This document shows, one piece after another, positions 6,044 through 14,210 of a stretch of DNA of 31,846 nt; position 1 is the stretch's first letter, and each line of letters begins with the position of its first letter. The position numbers and the translations under genes were made by a program. Under the pieces are notes generated by a model, which worked only from the letters and a program-made list of their open reading frames with translations, searched no databases and was not told where the DNA came from. The stretch comes from Spirochaetia bacterium (GTDB taxonomy: Bacteria; Spirochaetota; Spirochaetia; Treponematales; Breznakiellaceae), in assembly GCA_025997795.1 (NCBI GenBank), contig BNVB01000023.1:1-31846 (forward strand). Direction: 5' to 3'.

Positions 6044-7894
6044 ATGGTTGATTTTACTGAACCCTGGAAACGCCGCATCGCCGGGGAGTTAAATGTCCTT
6101 TTGGCGGAAGCGGGGGCGGCCGCAGCTACAGCAGCCGTTGACTCCGTTTCGCTGACGGCGGAACTGCCTCCCCGGCCGGAGATGGGGGACCTCGGTTTCC
6201 CCCTGTTTGCCTACGCAAAATTGCTCCGCAAGGGGCCGCCCCAAATCGCCGCTCTTCTGGCCCAGCGGCTTGCCGCCGGGACTGATGGCGGCGCGATTGG
6301 TACGGTGAGCGCCGAAGGGCCCTACCTCAATGTACGGCTTGACCGGGCAAAAGCGGCGGGGGCGATCCTGGAAGAAACCCTGACTAAACCTGTAGGCCGG
6401 CCGGGTAAGCTCAGCATGTCCCGGATTATGGTGGAATTTTCCAGCCCCAATACCAACAAGCCCCTCCATCTGGGGCATCTCCGGAACGACATTCTGGGAG
6501 AAAGTCTTTCCCGTATTCTTGCCGCCTCTGGGGCAGAGGTCCGTAAAGTCTGTATTATCAACGACCGGGGAATCCACATCTGCAAATCCATGCTTGCCTA
6601 CAAGGAACAGGGGGGCGGTAAAACCCCGGAATCCGAAGGGATCAAAAGCGATCACTTTGTGGGGGACTGGTATGTTATCTTTAGCAGACAGCTAAAGGAA
6701 GAAACAGAAACGTTGATGCGGGAACGGGGCTTAAAAAAAGAGGATGCCGAGGCCGCCGCTCCGGTGCTGGCCCGGGCACAGGAACTGCTTCGAAAGTGGG
6801 AAGCGGGGGACGGGGAAACAAGGGCGCTCTGGAAAACAATGAACGGCTGGACCATAGCGGGCATGAAGGCCACCTATGAACGGACGGGCATTTCTTTTGA
6901 TCAGTACTATTTTGAAAGTGAAACCTACCTTAAGGGCAAAGAAGAAATTCTTGCCGGTCTTGATAAAGGAATTTTTTACAAAGCCGCGGACGGCGCGGTG
7001 ATGGTGGATCTGGAAGCGGAAAAACTCGACAAAAAGATTCTGCTCCGGGGAGACGGTACGTCCATCTATATTACCCAGGACATAGGCCTTGCCATTTACC
7101 GGAACCGGGATTGGCCCTTCGACCGCCTCGTTTATGTGGTGGGCTCCGAACAGCAGTATCACTTTAAAGTACTGTTTACGATTCTTGGCAAACTTGGTTT
7201 TGACTGGGCAAAAAACCTCTACCACCTTTCCTACGGCATGGTAAACCTGCCGGAAGGAAAGATGAAAAGCCGGGAAGGCACCGTAGTAGATGCTGACGAT
7301 TTGCTGGACAGCCTGCGGGATATGGCCCTGGAAGAAATCCGGGAAAAGGAACGGGAAGAAGCGGTGGGAAACCCCGCAGAAACCGCCGAGAAAATCGCCC
7401 TGGGGGCGCTGCATTACTTTCTCCTTTCGGTGTCACCCTCAAAGGATATGCTCTTTAACCCCACGGAAAGCCTTTCGTTCAACGGCAACACTGGCCCCTA
7501 TCTGCAATACATGGGGGCGCGGATTTCCTCAATGCTCCGTAAAGCGGGTAATTCAGATAAAGCGGCGGACGATGCCGGAACCGCCGGAACAAACAGCGGG
7601 CCAAAGCCGGACTATTCCCTCCTTGTAAGTGACCCCGAGTGGGAACTCCTTAAAGTGCTGGCGGACTACGACAATGCTGTACTTATGGCGGCGGAGAATA
7701 TGGATCCTTCCCTTATGGGGACCTATCTTTACAGCCTTTCCAAGGCCTTTAGCCGTTTTTACCACGACTGCCCCATATTGCAGGCGGAAAACCCGGAACT
7801 TGCCGCCGCCCGGCTGGACCTTTCCCGGGCAGTGCTTCGGGTACTCAAAGATGCTTTTAACCTGGTGTGTATACCCTTTTTGGAAACGATGTAA
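6044..7894 (+). CDS. argS: arginyl-tRNA synthetase
   Basis: 616 aa class I synthetase charging tRNA-Arg in the cytoplasm. An N-terminal tRNA-contacting domain (about 1-125) precedes VEFSSPNTNKPLHLGHLRND with the HIGH signature as HLGH at 142-145. The ARG-family block INDRGIHICKSM follows. The KMSKS equivalent is KMKS at 406-409 (PEGKMKSREGTVVDADDL). The C-terminal anticodon-binding helical bundle includes GNTGPYLQYMGARI. It is full length. A low-complexity insert (about 503-523, KAADDAGTAGTNSG) precedes the DALR-type end. It is followed 9 bp later by a lipoprotein gene with its own strong AAGGAGG site. Confidence 0.96.
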   Translation: MVDFTEPWKRRIAGELNVLLAEAGAAAATAAVDSVSLTAELPPRPEMGDLGFPLFAYAKLLRKGPPQIAALLAQRLAAGTDGGAIGTVSAEGPYLNVRLDRAKAAGAILEETLTKPVGRPGKLSMSRIMVEFSSPNTNKPLHLGHLRNDILGESLSRILAASGAEVRKVCIINDRGIHICKSMLAYKEQGGGKTPESEGIKSDHFVGDWYVIFSRQLKEETETLMRERGLKKEDAEAAAPVLARAQELLRKWEAGDGETRALWKTMNGWTIAGMKATYERTGISFDQYYFESETYLKGKEEILAGLDKGIFYKAADGAVMVDLEAEKLDKKILLRGDGTSIYITQDIGLAIYRNRDWPFDRLVYVVGSEQQYHFKVLFTILGKLGFDWAKNLYHLSYGMVNLPEGKMKSREGTVVDADDLLDSLRDMALEEIREKEREEAVGNPAETAEKIALGALHYFLLSVSPSKDMLFNPTESLSFNGNTGPYLQYMGARISSMLRKAGNSDKAADDAGTAGTNSGPKPDYSLLVSDPEWELLKVLADYDNAVLMAAENMDPSLMGTYLYSLSKAFSRFYHDCPILQAENPELAAARLDLSRAVLRVLKDAFNLVCIPFLETM

Positions 7895-7903
7895 GGAGGA
7901 GCC

Positions 7904-9583
7904 ATGAAGCTGCTTACCGGTTTAACCGCTCTAACGCTGGCGGCAGTTATGAGCGGGTGTACCACGTTCCAGACGATAGCCCTTACACCGCCCGCCAAAG
8001 TTCTGTTTGGCCAGGGTGAGCCCTTTAGTTACGAGGGACTCCAGGTTACCGGTATCACCAAAAAAGGGGAGTCAAAAGACATTTCCGGCGACTCAAAACT
8101 CAAGCTGAGCGGTTATAATCCGGATCGTACCGGAGAGCAGATCATTACCGTAGACTACCGGAAAGTTACCGCGTCCTACACCGTTACCGTTGTGGGTGTG
8201 GAAAGTTTTGTCATAACGCAGCTGCCTGTTGCCAGACAGGGCCTGGACTTTGACGGGGCAGCCCTGCATCTTACGGTTTCCTATGGGGGCAAGATAACAC
8301 CCCGCGCCGTGCGGGGCTCTGACCGCGGGGTACAAATTGCTGGTTATAACAAAAACAGCGCCGGGCCGCAGAGTGTCACGGTCGATTACTACGGTAAGAC
8401 AGCAGTCTTTAACATAAGGGCGGCGGCGCTTACCGGTTTAAAGATAACAAGACCGCCGGACAAAGTTAATTACCTCTCCGGAGAACCGCTGGACCTGACG
8501 GGTATCAAGGCGGCAGGTACCTGGCAGGGTGTTGACGATGCTCCGGTACCAATGCCGGTATATGTATCCGGGTTTGATACCGCCGTACTGGGTACACAGA
8601 CCGTGTTTGTGGAAGCCCTTGGCAAACGGGCCTCGTTTACCGTAACCGTGAAAGAACCGGCGGCTCCCGTAACATGGACACCGGTACAGGGATTCGCCGG
8701 GAACATCACCGGAATAAGTTATGGCAGCGGCAGGTTTGTCGCGGCCGGTTACAATGACGACAAGCCCAATGAAGGCATCATCGCGTATTCGGCCGACGGC
8801 ACCAGCTGGATAAGGACCTCCGCTTATATAAATTTCAAAATTACCAGGGTATTCTTTGGCGGCGGTAAGTTTATCATTGGCGGTAACACTACAGAAAGAA
8901 GTTATATAGCGGAATCCTCCGATGGTATTAAATGGCAGCCGCAAAGCCCCTACGGTTTTACCGGCGAGTGTACGGCTGTTGCCTACGGTAAAGGCAAGCA
9001 GGGCGGGGATATATGGGTTGTGGTTTTTGACGGTAGTAGAATAGGATATTCCAATGGCGGCTCCTGGTCGGGAGCGCTCATCAAAAATGCAAACAACTAT
9101 ATGGAGTTTTGGAACAGCAGGATCAGCGGTCTATTCTTCGATGGCAGCAGATTTATCGCCTTCGACAGGACCGGCAGGTACCTGTATAGCGCCGATGGTC
9201 ACTGGTGGGAGCCGGGCGAAGGAACAATAACTTTTGGCGGCAGCCCGGTAAGCAATGTAATCGCAGGCGGCGGCAAATTGATTGGTGTCGGCCCGGACAA
9301 CGCCCTCAGTTGGTCCCTTGATGGTATAACATGGACCGAAGCCGACCATAACGGCAGGTTACGCGGCGGCAGCTTAAACGCCGCTGCCTACGGCTTTGGT
9401 ATGTTCGTTGCCGTCAATAGCCAGGGGGCTATTATTTATTCCCGGAACGGATTTGTCTGGACACAGGTTTTTTCCACCACCTTTGGCTCCACCAGCATCC
9501 GGGACGTGGCTTACGGTAACGGCAGATTTGTCGCAATTGGCGGCAATGGCAGAATCGCGTATTCAAATAAGATAGAGGAGTAA
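7904..9583 (+). CDS. lipoprotein with three Ig-like domains and a seven-repeat propeller
   Basis: 559 aa. A short signal peptide ends in the lipobox MSGC (Cys 19). About residues 25-250 contain three Ig-like units, each ending in a Y-x-V/F-T-V strand (GEQIITVDYRKVTASYTVTV type), resembling bacterial Ig-like group 3. About 255-556 holds seven repeats of the form YG-x-G-x-F-V-A-x-G ... YS-x-DG-x-x-W, for example YGSGRFVAAGYNDD and YGNGRFVAIGGNGRIAYS, as expected of a seven-bladed beta-propeller. It is likely periplasmic or surface anchored and binds ligand or polysaccharide; no catalytic residues are obvious. AAGGAGG precedes the ATG. The XRE-cupin gene follows after 3 bp. Confidence 0.85.
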   Translation: MKLLTGLTALTLAAVMSGCTTFQTIALTPPAKVLFGQGEPFSYEGLQVTGITKKGESKDISGDSKLKLSGYNPDRTGEQIITVDYRKVTASYTVTVVGVESFVITQLPVARQGLDFDGAALHLTVSYGGKITPRAVRGSDRGVQIAGYNKNSAGPQSVTVDYYGKTAVFNIRAAALTGLKITRPPDKVNYLSGEPLDLTGIKAAGTWQGVDDAPVPMPVYVSGFDTAVLGTQTVFVEALGKRASFTVTVKEPAAPVTWTPVQGFAGNITGISYGSGRFVAAGYNDDKPNEGIIAYSADGTSWIRTSAYINFKITRVFFGGGKFIIGGNTTERSYIAESSDGIKWQPQSPYGFTGECTAVAYGKGKQGGDIWVVVFDGSRIGYSNGGSWSGALIKNANNYMEFWNSRISGLFFDGSRFIAFDRTGRYLYSADGHWWEPGEGTITFGGSPVSNVIAGGGKLIGVGPDNALSWSLDGITWTEADHNGRLRGGSLNAAAYGFGMFVAVNSQGAIIYSRNGFVWTQVFSTTFGSTSIRDVAYGNGRFVAIGGNGRIAYSNKIEE

Positions 9584-9586
9584 TCC

Positions 9587-10144
9587 GTGAACGATACAAA
9601 TCCAAAAGAGATTCCCGGACGCATCAGGGAACTGCGCGAAGACGAGGAGATTAGCGCCCTCGACATAGCCCGCGATATTGGCATAAGCGCCGCCGATTAT
9701 GCAAAGTATGAATCGGGGGAACTGGATATTCCAATCAGCGTGCTCTACAAAATTGCCGTCTCTTTGGGGGTGGATGCCACGGTGCTTCTTACCGGCGAAG
9801 ATCCCCGGATGGAAAGCGCCGCAGTTTGCCGGGCAGGACAGGGCAAACAGATTGAACGGTATCCCGGTTATGAATTTTCCAGCCTGGCCTACAATTTTAA
9901 GGGCCGCACATTGGAGCCCCTTCTTGTATACCTGGACCCCTCCAAACCCGAAGCGGCCCAGGTAAGCCACGGCGGCCAGGAATTTAACTATGTGGTGGAA
10001 GGCAGAGTTAAAGTTACCGTGGGTAAGCGGGCGTATGTTTTAAGCGCCGGGGATTCAATCTACTTTGATGCGGGTCTGCTCCACGGCCAGGCGGCGGTGG
10101 ACGGCCCCTCCCGGTTTATCACAATCATTCAGGAAAAGCCATGA
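9587..10144 (+). CDS. XRE-family regulator with C-terminal cupin
   Basis: 185 aa. Residues about 9-65 are an XRE helix-turn-helix (IRELREDEEISALDIARD, GISAADYAKYESGELDIP, VLYKIAVSLGVD). Residues about 110-182 form a cupin_2 barrel (SHGGQEFNYVVEGRVKVTV, YVLSAGDSIYFDAGLLHG) with the G-D-x-I-Y-F and L-H-G pieces of the second cupin motif. Such proteins sense a small molecule in the cupin and control neighbouring genes. Its stop overlaps the start of an acyl-CoA-synthetase-like ligase (ATGA), so the ligand may be the substrate or product of that enzyme. The start is GTG 9587, with GAGGAG six bases before it; it is 3 bp from the lipoprotein stop. Confidence 0.88.
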   Translation: MNDTNPKEIPGRIRELREDEEISALDIARDIGISAADYAKYESGELDIPISVLYKIAVSLGVDATVLLTGEDPRMESAAVCRAGQGKQIERYPGYEFSSLAYNFKGRTLEPLLVYLDPSKPEAAQVSHGGQEFNYVVEGRVKVTVGKRAYVLSAGDSIYFDAGLLHGQAAVDGPSRFITIIQEKP

Positions 10145-11988
10145 ACGAAATTCTTTCCCGGTACTGTCCCCGGATTGACTTTGACAGTTATGAAGACTTT
10201 TACGAAAACTACCGCTGCAGCGTGCCGGAAAATTTTAACTTTGCCTACGATGTAGTAGACGAATGGGCCCGGATAGATCCGGTTAAACCCGCGCTGCTTT
10301 GGACCAACGACGAAGGGGAGATGCGCTCTTATACCTTTGGCGATATGAAACGTCTTTCCGACAAGGCTGCTGCGGCGCTCCTTTCTCTGGGCCTGGGCAA
10401 GGGTGATGTGGTTATGCTGATCCTTAAACAGCGCCCCGAAGTGTGGGTAATGATGACGGCGCTGGAAAAAATCGGAGCGGTCTGTATACCCGGCACTTAC
10501 CAGCTTACCAAAAAAGATCTGGTTTACCGCTGTAACATTGCCGAAGTAAAAATGCTTGTTACCGTGGACGAAAAGGAGCTTCTTGCCACCATTACTTCAG
10601 CCCTCCCCGAATGTACCACGGTGTCTCATAAGGCGGTGGCGCGCTGTACGGCAATGGACAAACCTGCGGGCCAAAACGGAACGCTTATCCCCGAAGGGTT
10701 TATCGATCTGCATAAAATGATAGACGAAGCGCCCGGAAATTTTTCGCGGCCCGCTGGTCCGGCAGATACCCGGCTTACCGAACCGATGTTGATCTACTTT
10801 TCTTCCGGTACCACCGGTATGCCCAAAATGGTCCTCCACGATCACAGCATCCCCCTGGGGCATATCGTTACCGCCAAATACTGGCACTGTGTAGAGGACG
10901 GCAAGGTCCACATGACCCAGACCGATTCGGGGTGGGCCAAATTTGCCTGGGGCAAGATCTACGGCCAGTGGATTTGCGGGGCAGTTATTGGGGTCTATGA
11001 CACGGAAAAATTCACCCCCCAGGGTATGCTGGATGCGATAACCCGGCTCCGGCCTGCCACCTTTTGCGCCCCGGCGACGATTTTCCGTTTCCTTATTAAG
11101 GAAGATCTTTCCGGCACGGACTTTAGTTTTATCGAACATACCTCGGTGGCAGGGGAACCCCTAAGCCCCGAGGTGTACCGCCAGATAAAAGAAAAGACCG
11201 GTCTGGAAATCCGCGAAGGTTTTGGCCAGTCCGAAACCTCGATAATGGCCGCCTGTTTCAAATGGCTTCCCGTACGGCCCGGTTCCATGGGTAAACCCGC
11301 CCCCCTCTTTGGTTTGGACCTCCTGGACGAAGCGGGCAGCCCCTGCGACGACGGCATGGTAGGTAATATCAGCATCACCGCCGCCGGAGAACCGGGGACC
11401 ATCGCCGGGGAACCAAGAACCGGCGCCGGGGAACGGAGAACCGGCGGCGCCGGTTTGGGCGCAAATCTGGCAAACGTTTTGCTGGCGCCGGACCAGATCA
11501 AAGCCATACCCGGTTTGTTTCGGGGTTACTGGAAGGACGATGAGGTAACCCGTAAATGCTGGTCCGGCGGCGTTTACCGTACCGGGGACATGGCCTGGCG
11601 GGATGCCGAAGGTTACTACTGGTTTGTGGGCCGCAACGACGATGTGATTAAATGTTCCGGTTACCGTATCGGTCCCTTTGAGGTAGAAAGCGCCCTCATG
11701 GAACATCCCTCGGTGCTGGAATGTGCCGTTACCGCTTTCCCGGACCCCATGCGGGGTCAGGTGGTTAAGGCTACCATCGTACTTGCCCGGGGTTACGAAG
11801 CTTCGGATACCCTTATCAAGGAACTGCAAAACCATGTTAAACGTGTTACGGCCCCCTACAAGTACCCCCGGATTGTAGAATTTGTGCCGGAACTCCCCAA
11901 GACAATCAGTGGAAAAATTCAGCGTAATGTGATACGAGGCACTAACAGGGGCACTGGCAGTACAGGGGGGAGTACAACGGCCCCTTGA
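10141..11988 (+). CDS. AMP-forming acyl-CoA synthetase (acetyl/medium-chain type)
   Basis: 615 aa adenylate-forming enzyme that activates a carboxylic acid with ATP and transfers it to CoA. The AMP-binding signature FSSGTTGMPKMVLHD lies at about 219-233, the substrate-side motif EGFGQSE at about 359-365, the hinge YRTGDMAWRDAEGYYWF at about 479-495, then GRNDDVIKCSGYRIGPFEVE. The catalytic C-terminal lysine is in KTISGKIQRNVIR. Similarity is closest to medium-chain or acetyl-CoA synthetases; the acid cannot be told from sequence. A repeat-derived, low-complexity insert (about 414-440) interrupts the region before the hinge, and the C-terminus carries a Gly/Thr/Ser-rich tail. ATGA overlap with the XRE-cupin gene suggests feedback control by that protein. 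Confidence 0.9.
   Translation: MNEILSRYCPRIDFDSYEDFYENYRCSVPENFNFAYDVVDEWARIDPVKPALLWTNDEGEMRSYTFGDMKRLSDKAAAALLSLGLGKGDVVMLILKQRPEVWVMMTALEKIGAVCIPGTYQLTKKDLVYRCNIAEVKMLVTVDEKELLATITSALPECTTVSHKAVARCTAMDKPAGQNGTLIPEGFIDLHKMIDEAPGNFSRPAGPADTRLTEPMLIYFSSGTTGMPKMVLHDHSIPLGHIVTAKYWHCVEDGKVHMTQTDSGWAKFAWGKIYGQWICGAVIGVYDTEKFTPQGMLDAITRLRPATFCAPATIFRFLIKEDLSGTDFSFIEHTSVAGEPLSPEVYRQIKEKTGLEIREGFGQSETSIMAACFKWLPVRPGSMGKPAPLFGLDLLDEAGSPCDDGMVGNISITAAGEPGTIAGEPRTGAGERRTGGAGLGANLANVLLAPDQIKAIPGLFRGYWKDDEVTRKCWSGGVYRTGDMAWRDAEGYYWFVGRNDDVIKCSGYRIGPFEVESALMEHPSVLECAVTAFPDPMRGQVVKATIVLARGYEASDTLIKELQNHVKRVTAPYKYPRIVEFVPELPKTISGKIQRNVIRGTNRGTGSTGGSTTAP
11382..11444 (+). repeat. three tandem 21-bp units in the ligase gene
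   Basis: Units 11382-11402, 11403-11423 and 11424-11444 begin CGCCGGAGAACC, CGCCGGGGAACC and CGCCGGGGAACG. They encode heptapeptides AGEPGTI, AGEPRTG and AGERRTG in frame, inserted in a region of the protein expected to be a surface loop. Confidence 0.8.
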
Positions 11989-12013
11989 CACATCCGCTTT
12001 TTTCCGTTATAAA
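11985..12013 (+). promoter_or_regulatory. promoter of the rplU operon
   Basis: TTGACA (11985-11990), 17-bp spacer, TATAAA (12008-12013), one of the best promoters in the window. The -35 overlaps the TGA of the ligase gene. Transcription should start near 12020, giving a leader of about 25 nt with AAGGA before ATG 12046. Confidence 0.85.
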
Positions 12014-12045
12014 TAGAGTTCAATTCCGTTATAAGGATGTTTTTG

Positions 12046-12369
12046 ATGTACGCTTTAGTTGAATTTAAGGGCAGGCAGTACAAGGCCGAGAAGGGCGCCC
12101 TGCTTAAGGTTGACAAAATTGACGCTGAACCGGGGTCCAAACTGGATATAGACTCGGTACTGCTCCTTTCCCGGGGCGAAAATGAGGCCGATATAACGGT
12201 TGGAACCCCCTATGTGGCAGGGGCCAGGGTGAGCGCTGTAGTGGAAAGCCACGCCAAGGACAAGAAAATTATCGTTTTCAAGTATAAACCCAAGAAAGAT
12301 TACCGCCGCAAACAGGGTCACCGGCAGCAGTATTCAATTATTAAAATTGAGGATATTGCCGGGGCCTAA
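12046..12369 (+). CDS. rplU: 50S ribosomal protein L21
   Basis: 107 aa, normal length. It opens MYALVEFKGRQYKAEKG, the typical L21 start, and contains GTPYVAGARVSAVVESHAKD and the KYKPKKDYRRKQGHRQQYS signature near the C-terminus. It binds 23S rRNA in the large subunit. ATG 12046 is chosen over an in-frame ATG 9 bases upstream because AAGGA at 12033-12037 is correctly spaced and the product then starts as in other L21 proteins. First gene of the rplU-prp-rpmA-obgE operon. Confidence 0.95.
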   Translation: MYALVEFKGRQYKAEKGALLKVDKIDAEPGSKLDIDSVLLLSRGENEADITVGTPYVAGARVSAVVESHAKDKKIIVFKYKPKKDYRRKQGHRQQYSIIKIEDIAGA

Positions 12370-12370
12370 G

Positions 12371-12706
12371 GTGATTACCATAGCGGTGGCGCTGGACAAT
12401 TCGGGGCTCCTTAAAAGCTGCGATGTCTGGGGTCATGCCGGGGCGGGAAAACGGGGGAGCGACATAGTCTGCGCCGCCGTTTCGGTACTAACAAGAACCG
12501 CCCTGCTTACCCTTTCCGGCAGGGAGGGGATTGTTGTCCGGGGCGGGCCCGGTGAACGGGGGGTATTTACCCTGGAAACCGAAGCGCTTACCGGACCGGG
12601 GCGGGATTTTCTCGCCGCCGCCGGGGCTTTTCTGTTGGAAGGCCTTAATTCGGTGGCCGGGGAATACCCCCAAAATTGTACGATTACTATCGAACGGAGG
12701 AATTGA
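12371..12706 (+). CDS. prp: ribosomal-processing cysteine protease Prp
   Basis: 111 aa. It contains the Prp/YsxB catalytic signature WGHAGAGKRGSDIVCAAVS, with His and Cys separated by ten residues, and lies between rplU and rpmA as prp does in Firmicutes. There Prp removes an N-terminal extension from L27. The GTG start at 12371 follows the rplU stop by one base, with GGGG upstream. The L27 encoded next begins MARKRGGSGAK and has no extension to cleave, so the substrate or role here is uncertain. Confidence 0.88.
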   Translation: MITIAVALDNSGLLKSCDVWGHAGAGKRGSDIVCAAVSVLTRTALLTLSGREGIVVRGGPGERGVFTLETEALTGPGRDFLAAAGAFLLEGLNSVAGEYPQNCTITIERRN

Positions 12707-12707
12707 T

Positions 12708-12974
12708 ATGGCTCGGAAACGCGGCGGAAGCGGTGCAAAAAACGGACGGGACTCGAACCCCCAGTATTTGGGTGTTAAAGCCTTTGGGGGAGCCCAGGTA
12801 AAGGCCGGAACTATTATTGTCCGCCAGCGGGGTACCAAAATTCACCCCGGCACCAATGTGGGCTGCGGCGGGGATTTTACCCTCTTTGCCCTTACCGATG
12901 GAACCGTATCTTTTACCCAGCGGCGGGGCCGCAAACTGGCGGAAGTGGTTGCCGCCGGGGCGGCGGTCTTATAG
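12708..12974 (+). CDS. rpmA: 50S ribosomal protein L27
   Basis: 88 aa. MARKRGGSGAKNGRDSNPQY and GGAQVKAGTIIVRQRGTKIH are the L27 hallmarks; the N-terminal tail reaches the peptidyl-transferase centre. GGAGG lies 7 bases before ATG 12708, and the prp stop is 1 bp upstream. The codons upstream of the ATG in this frame read as out-of-frame prp, so there is no hidden N-terminal extension. Confidence 0.96.
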   Translation: MARKRGGSGAKNGRDSNPQYLGVKAFGGAQVKAGTIIVRQRGTKIHPGTNVGCGGDFTLFALTDGTVSFTQRRGRKLAEVVAAGAAVL

Positions 12975-12990
12975 CGGTCGCCTGCGCCAG

Positions 12991-13013
12991 ACGAACCTCC
13001 GGTTTGGAGGCGT
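12991..13013 (+). promoter_or_regulatory. hairpin masking the obgE ribosome-binding site
   Basis: CCTCC (12996-13000) pairs with the obgE Shine-Dalgarno GGAGG (13006-13010) across loop GGTTT. The stem is extended by ACG (12991-12993) with CGT (13011-13013) around a two-base bulge. ATG follows at 13017, so the stem would hide the ribosome site. Confidence 0.6.
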
Positions 13014-13016
13014 TAT

Positions 13017-14210
13017 ATGCAGAAATTTGCCGATGAAGCGTTAATAGAAGTCTCCTCCGGAAAGGGAGGCAACGGTTGTGTTGCCTTTCGCCGGGAAAAG
13101 TATGTTCCCCGCGGCGGTCCCTCCGGCGGAGATGGGGGCAGGGGAGGGGATGTCATTTTTGAAGTCCGCCGGAACCTCCGTACCCTCTCTCACCTTAGGT
13201 ATACCCACAGTTTTAAGGCGGAAAACGGCCGGGATGGGGAAGGCCGCCAGCGGAACGGCCGAAACGGGGAAGATGTGCTTATTCCCCTGCCTCCGGGTAC
13301 AATCCTCAAAGATCCCCTTACCGGTGAACTTATCCGGGACTTTGGCCGGGCAGAAGGCCGTTTTGTGTTCCTAAAAGGGGGCAACGGCGGCTGGGGTAAT
13401 GTTCACTTTAAATCATCGGTAAACCAGGCCCCCCACAAGGCGCTGCCGGGTAAACCCGGCGAATACCGCAGCCTAACGGCGGAACTGCAGATCATGGCCG
13501 ATGTAGGTCTGGTGGGTTTTCCCAATGCGGGAAAATCATCCCTGCTGGACCGGTACACCAATGCCAGGCCCAAGATTGCCCCCTATCCCTTTACCACCAA
13601 AATCCCCAATCTGGGAGTCCTAACCCTGGGAGCAGGTTCTAATGCCTGGGAAAGCCGGGACATTATCATTGCAGACATTCCCGGCCTTATCGAGGGTGCT
13701 TCCCGCGGGGCGGGCCTGGGACACCGTTTTCTTAAACATATTTCCCGGGCGGCGGCGCTGGTGTTCCTTATCGATCTTTCCGGCAATTCGGCCCCCGGCG
13801 AAAAAGATCATTGCAGCTGTCTTGAAGCATTTGACATACTTTACCGGGAACTGGAAACTTTTTCTCCCGGGTTAACGAAAAAAAAACGGCTTATCTGCGG
13901 TTCCAAGCTTGATTTGGAAGGAACAACGGAAGCGCTGGAACAATTGCGGCAAAAGTACCCGGACGAAAAAGTTTTGGGTATTTCGGTTTTTTCCGGCGAA
14001 GGTCTGGCGGAACTGGCGGCGGAGTTGGGGATCCTGGTCAACGACAGCGCCGCTGCCGCCGTTGCCGCCGCCGCCGTCGACAGCGCCGCTGTTGTTGACA
14101 GTGCCGCCGCCGCCGCTGATGGAGCATCCGCCGCTGTTGGCGGAGCATCTGCCGAAGATTTTGACGGTGCGGACGCCGAAGATTTTGCCATTGGCGGTGC
14201 GGGCGGGTGA
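13017..14210 (+). CDS. obgE: Obg-family GTPase
   Basis: 397 aa ribosome-assembly and stress GTPase. The Obg glycine-rich domain covers about 1-157 (VSSGKGGNGCVAFRREK, GGDGGRGGDVIF). The G domain has the G1 loop GFPNAGKSS (167-175), switch region PYPFTTKIPNLGVL, DIPGLIEGA (G3), and SKLD in place of NKxD (G4). The usual C-terminal OCT domain is absent; instead about 60 residues of Ala/Asp-rich low complexity (AAAAVAAAAVDSAAVVDSA and on) end the protein, encoded by GCC-type repeats. It overlaps nadD by GTGA. The Shine-Dalgarno is held in a hairpin, so expression may be conditional. Confidence 0.94.
   Translation: MQKFADEALIEVSSGKGGNGCVAFRREKYVPRGGPSGGDGGRGGDVIFEVRRNLRTLSHLRYTHSFKAENGRDGEGRQRNGRNGEDVLIPLPPGTILKDPLTGELIRDFGRAEGRFVFLKGGNGGWGNVHFKSSVNQAPHKALPGKPGEYRSLTAELQIMADVGLVGFPNAGKSSLLDRYTNARPKIAPYPFTTKIPNLGVLTLGAGSNAWESRDIIIADIPGLIEGASRGAGLGHRFLKHISRAAALVFLIDLSGNSAPGEKDHCSCLEAFDILYRELETFSPGLTKKKRLICGSKLDLEGTTEALEQLRQKYPDEKVLGISVFSGEGLAELAAELGILVNDSAAAAVAAAAVDSAAVVDSAAAAADGASAAVGGASAEDFDGADAEDFAIGGAGG

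Noticed and set aside
6731..7414. 227-aa leftward ORF inside argS
   Set aside because: Shadow of argS with no domain or ribosome site.
11161..11991. 276-aa leftward ORF inside the ligase gene
   Set aside because: Antisense shadow; the sense frame carries all adenylate-forming motifs.
12037..12045. ATG 12037 as the rplU start
   Set aside because: It overlaps the AAGGA ribosome site and would add MFL before the conserved MYALVEFKG.
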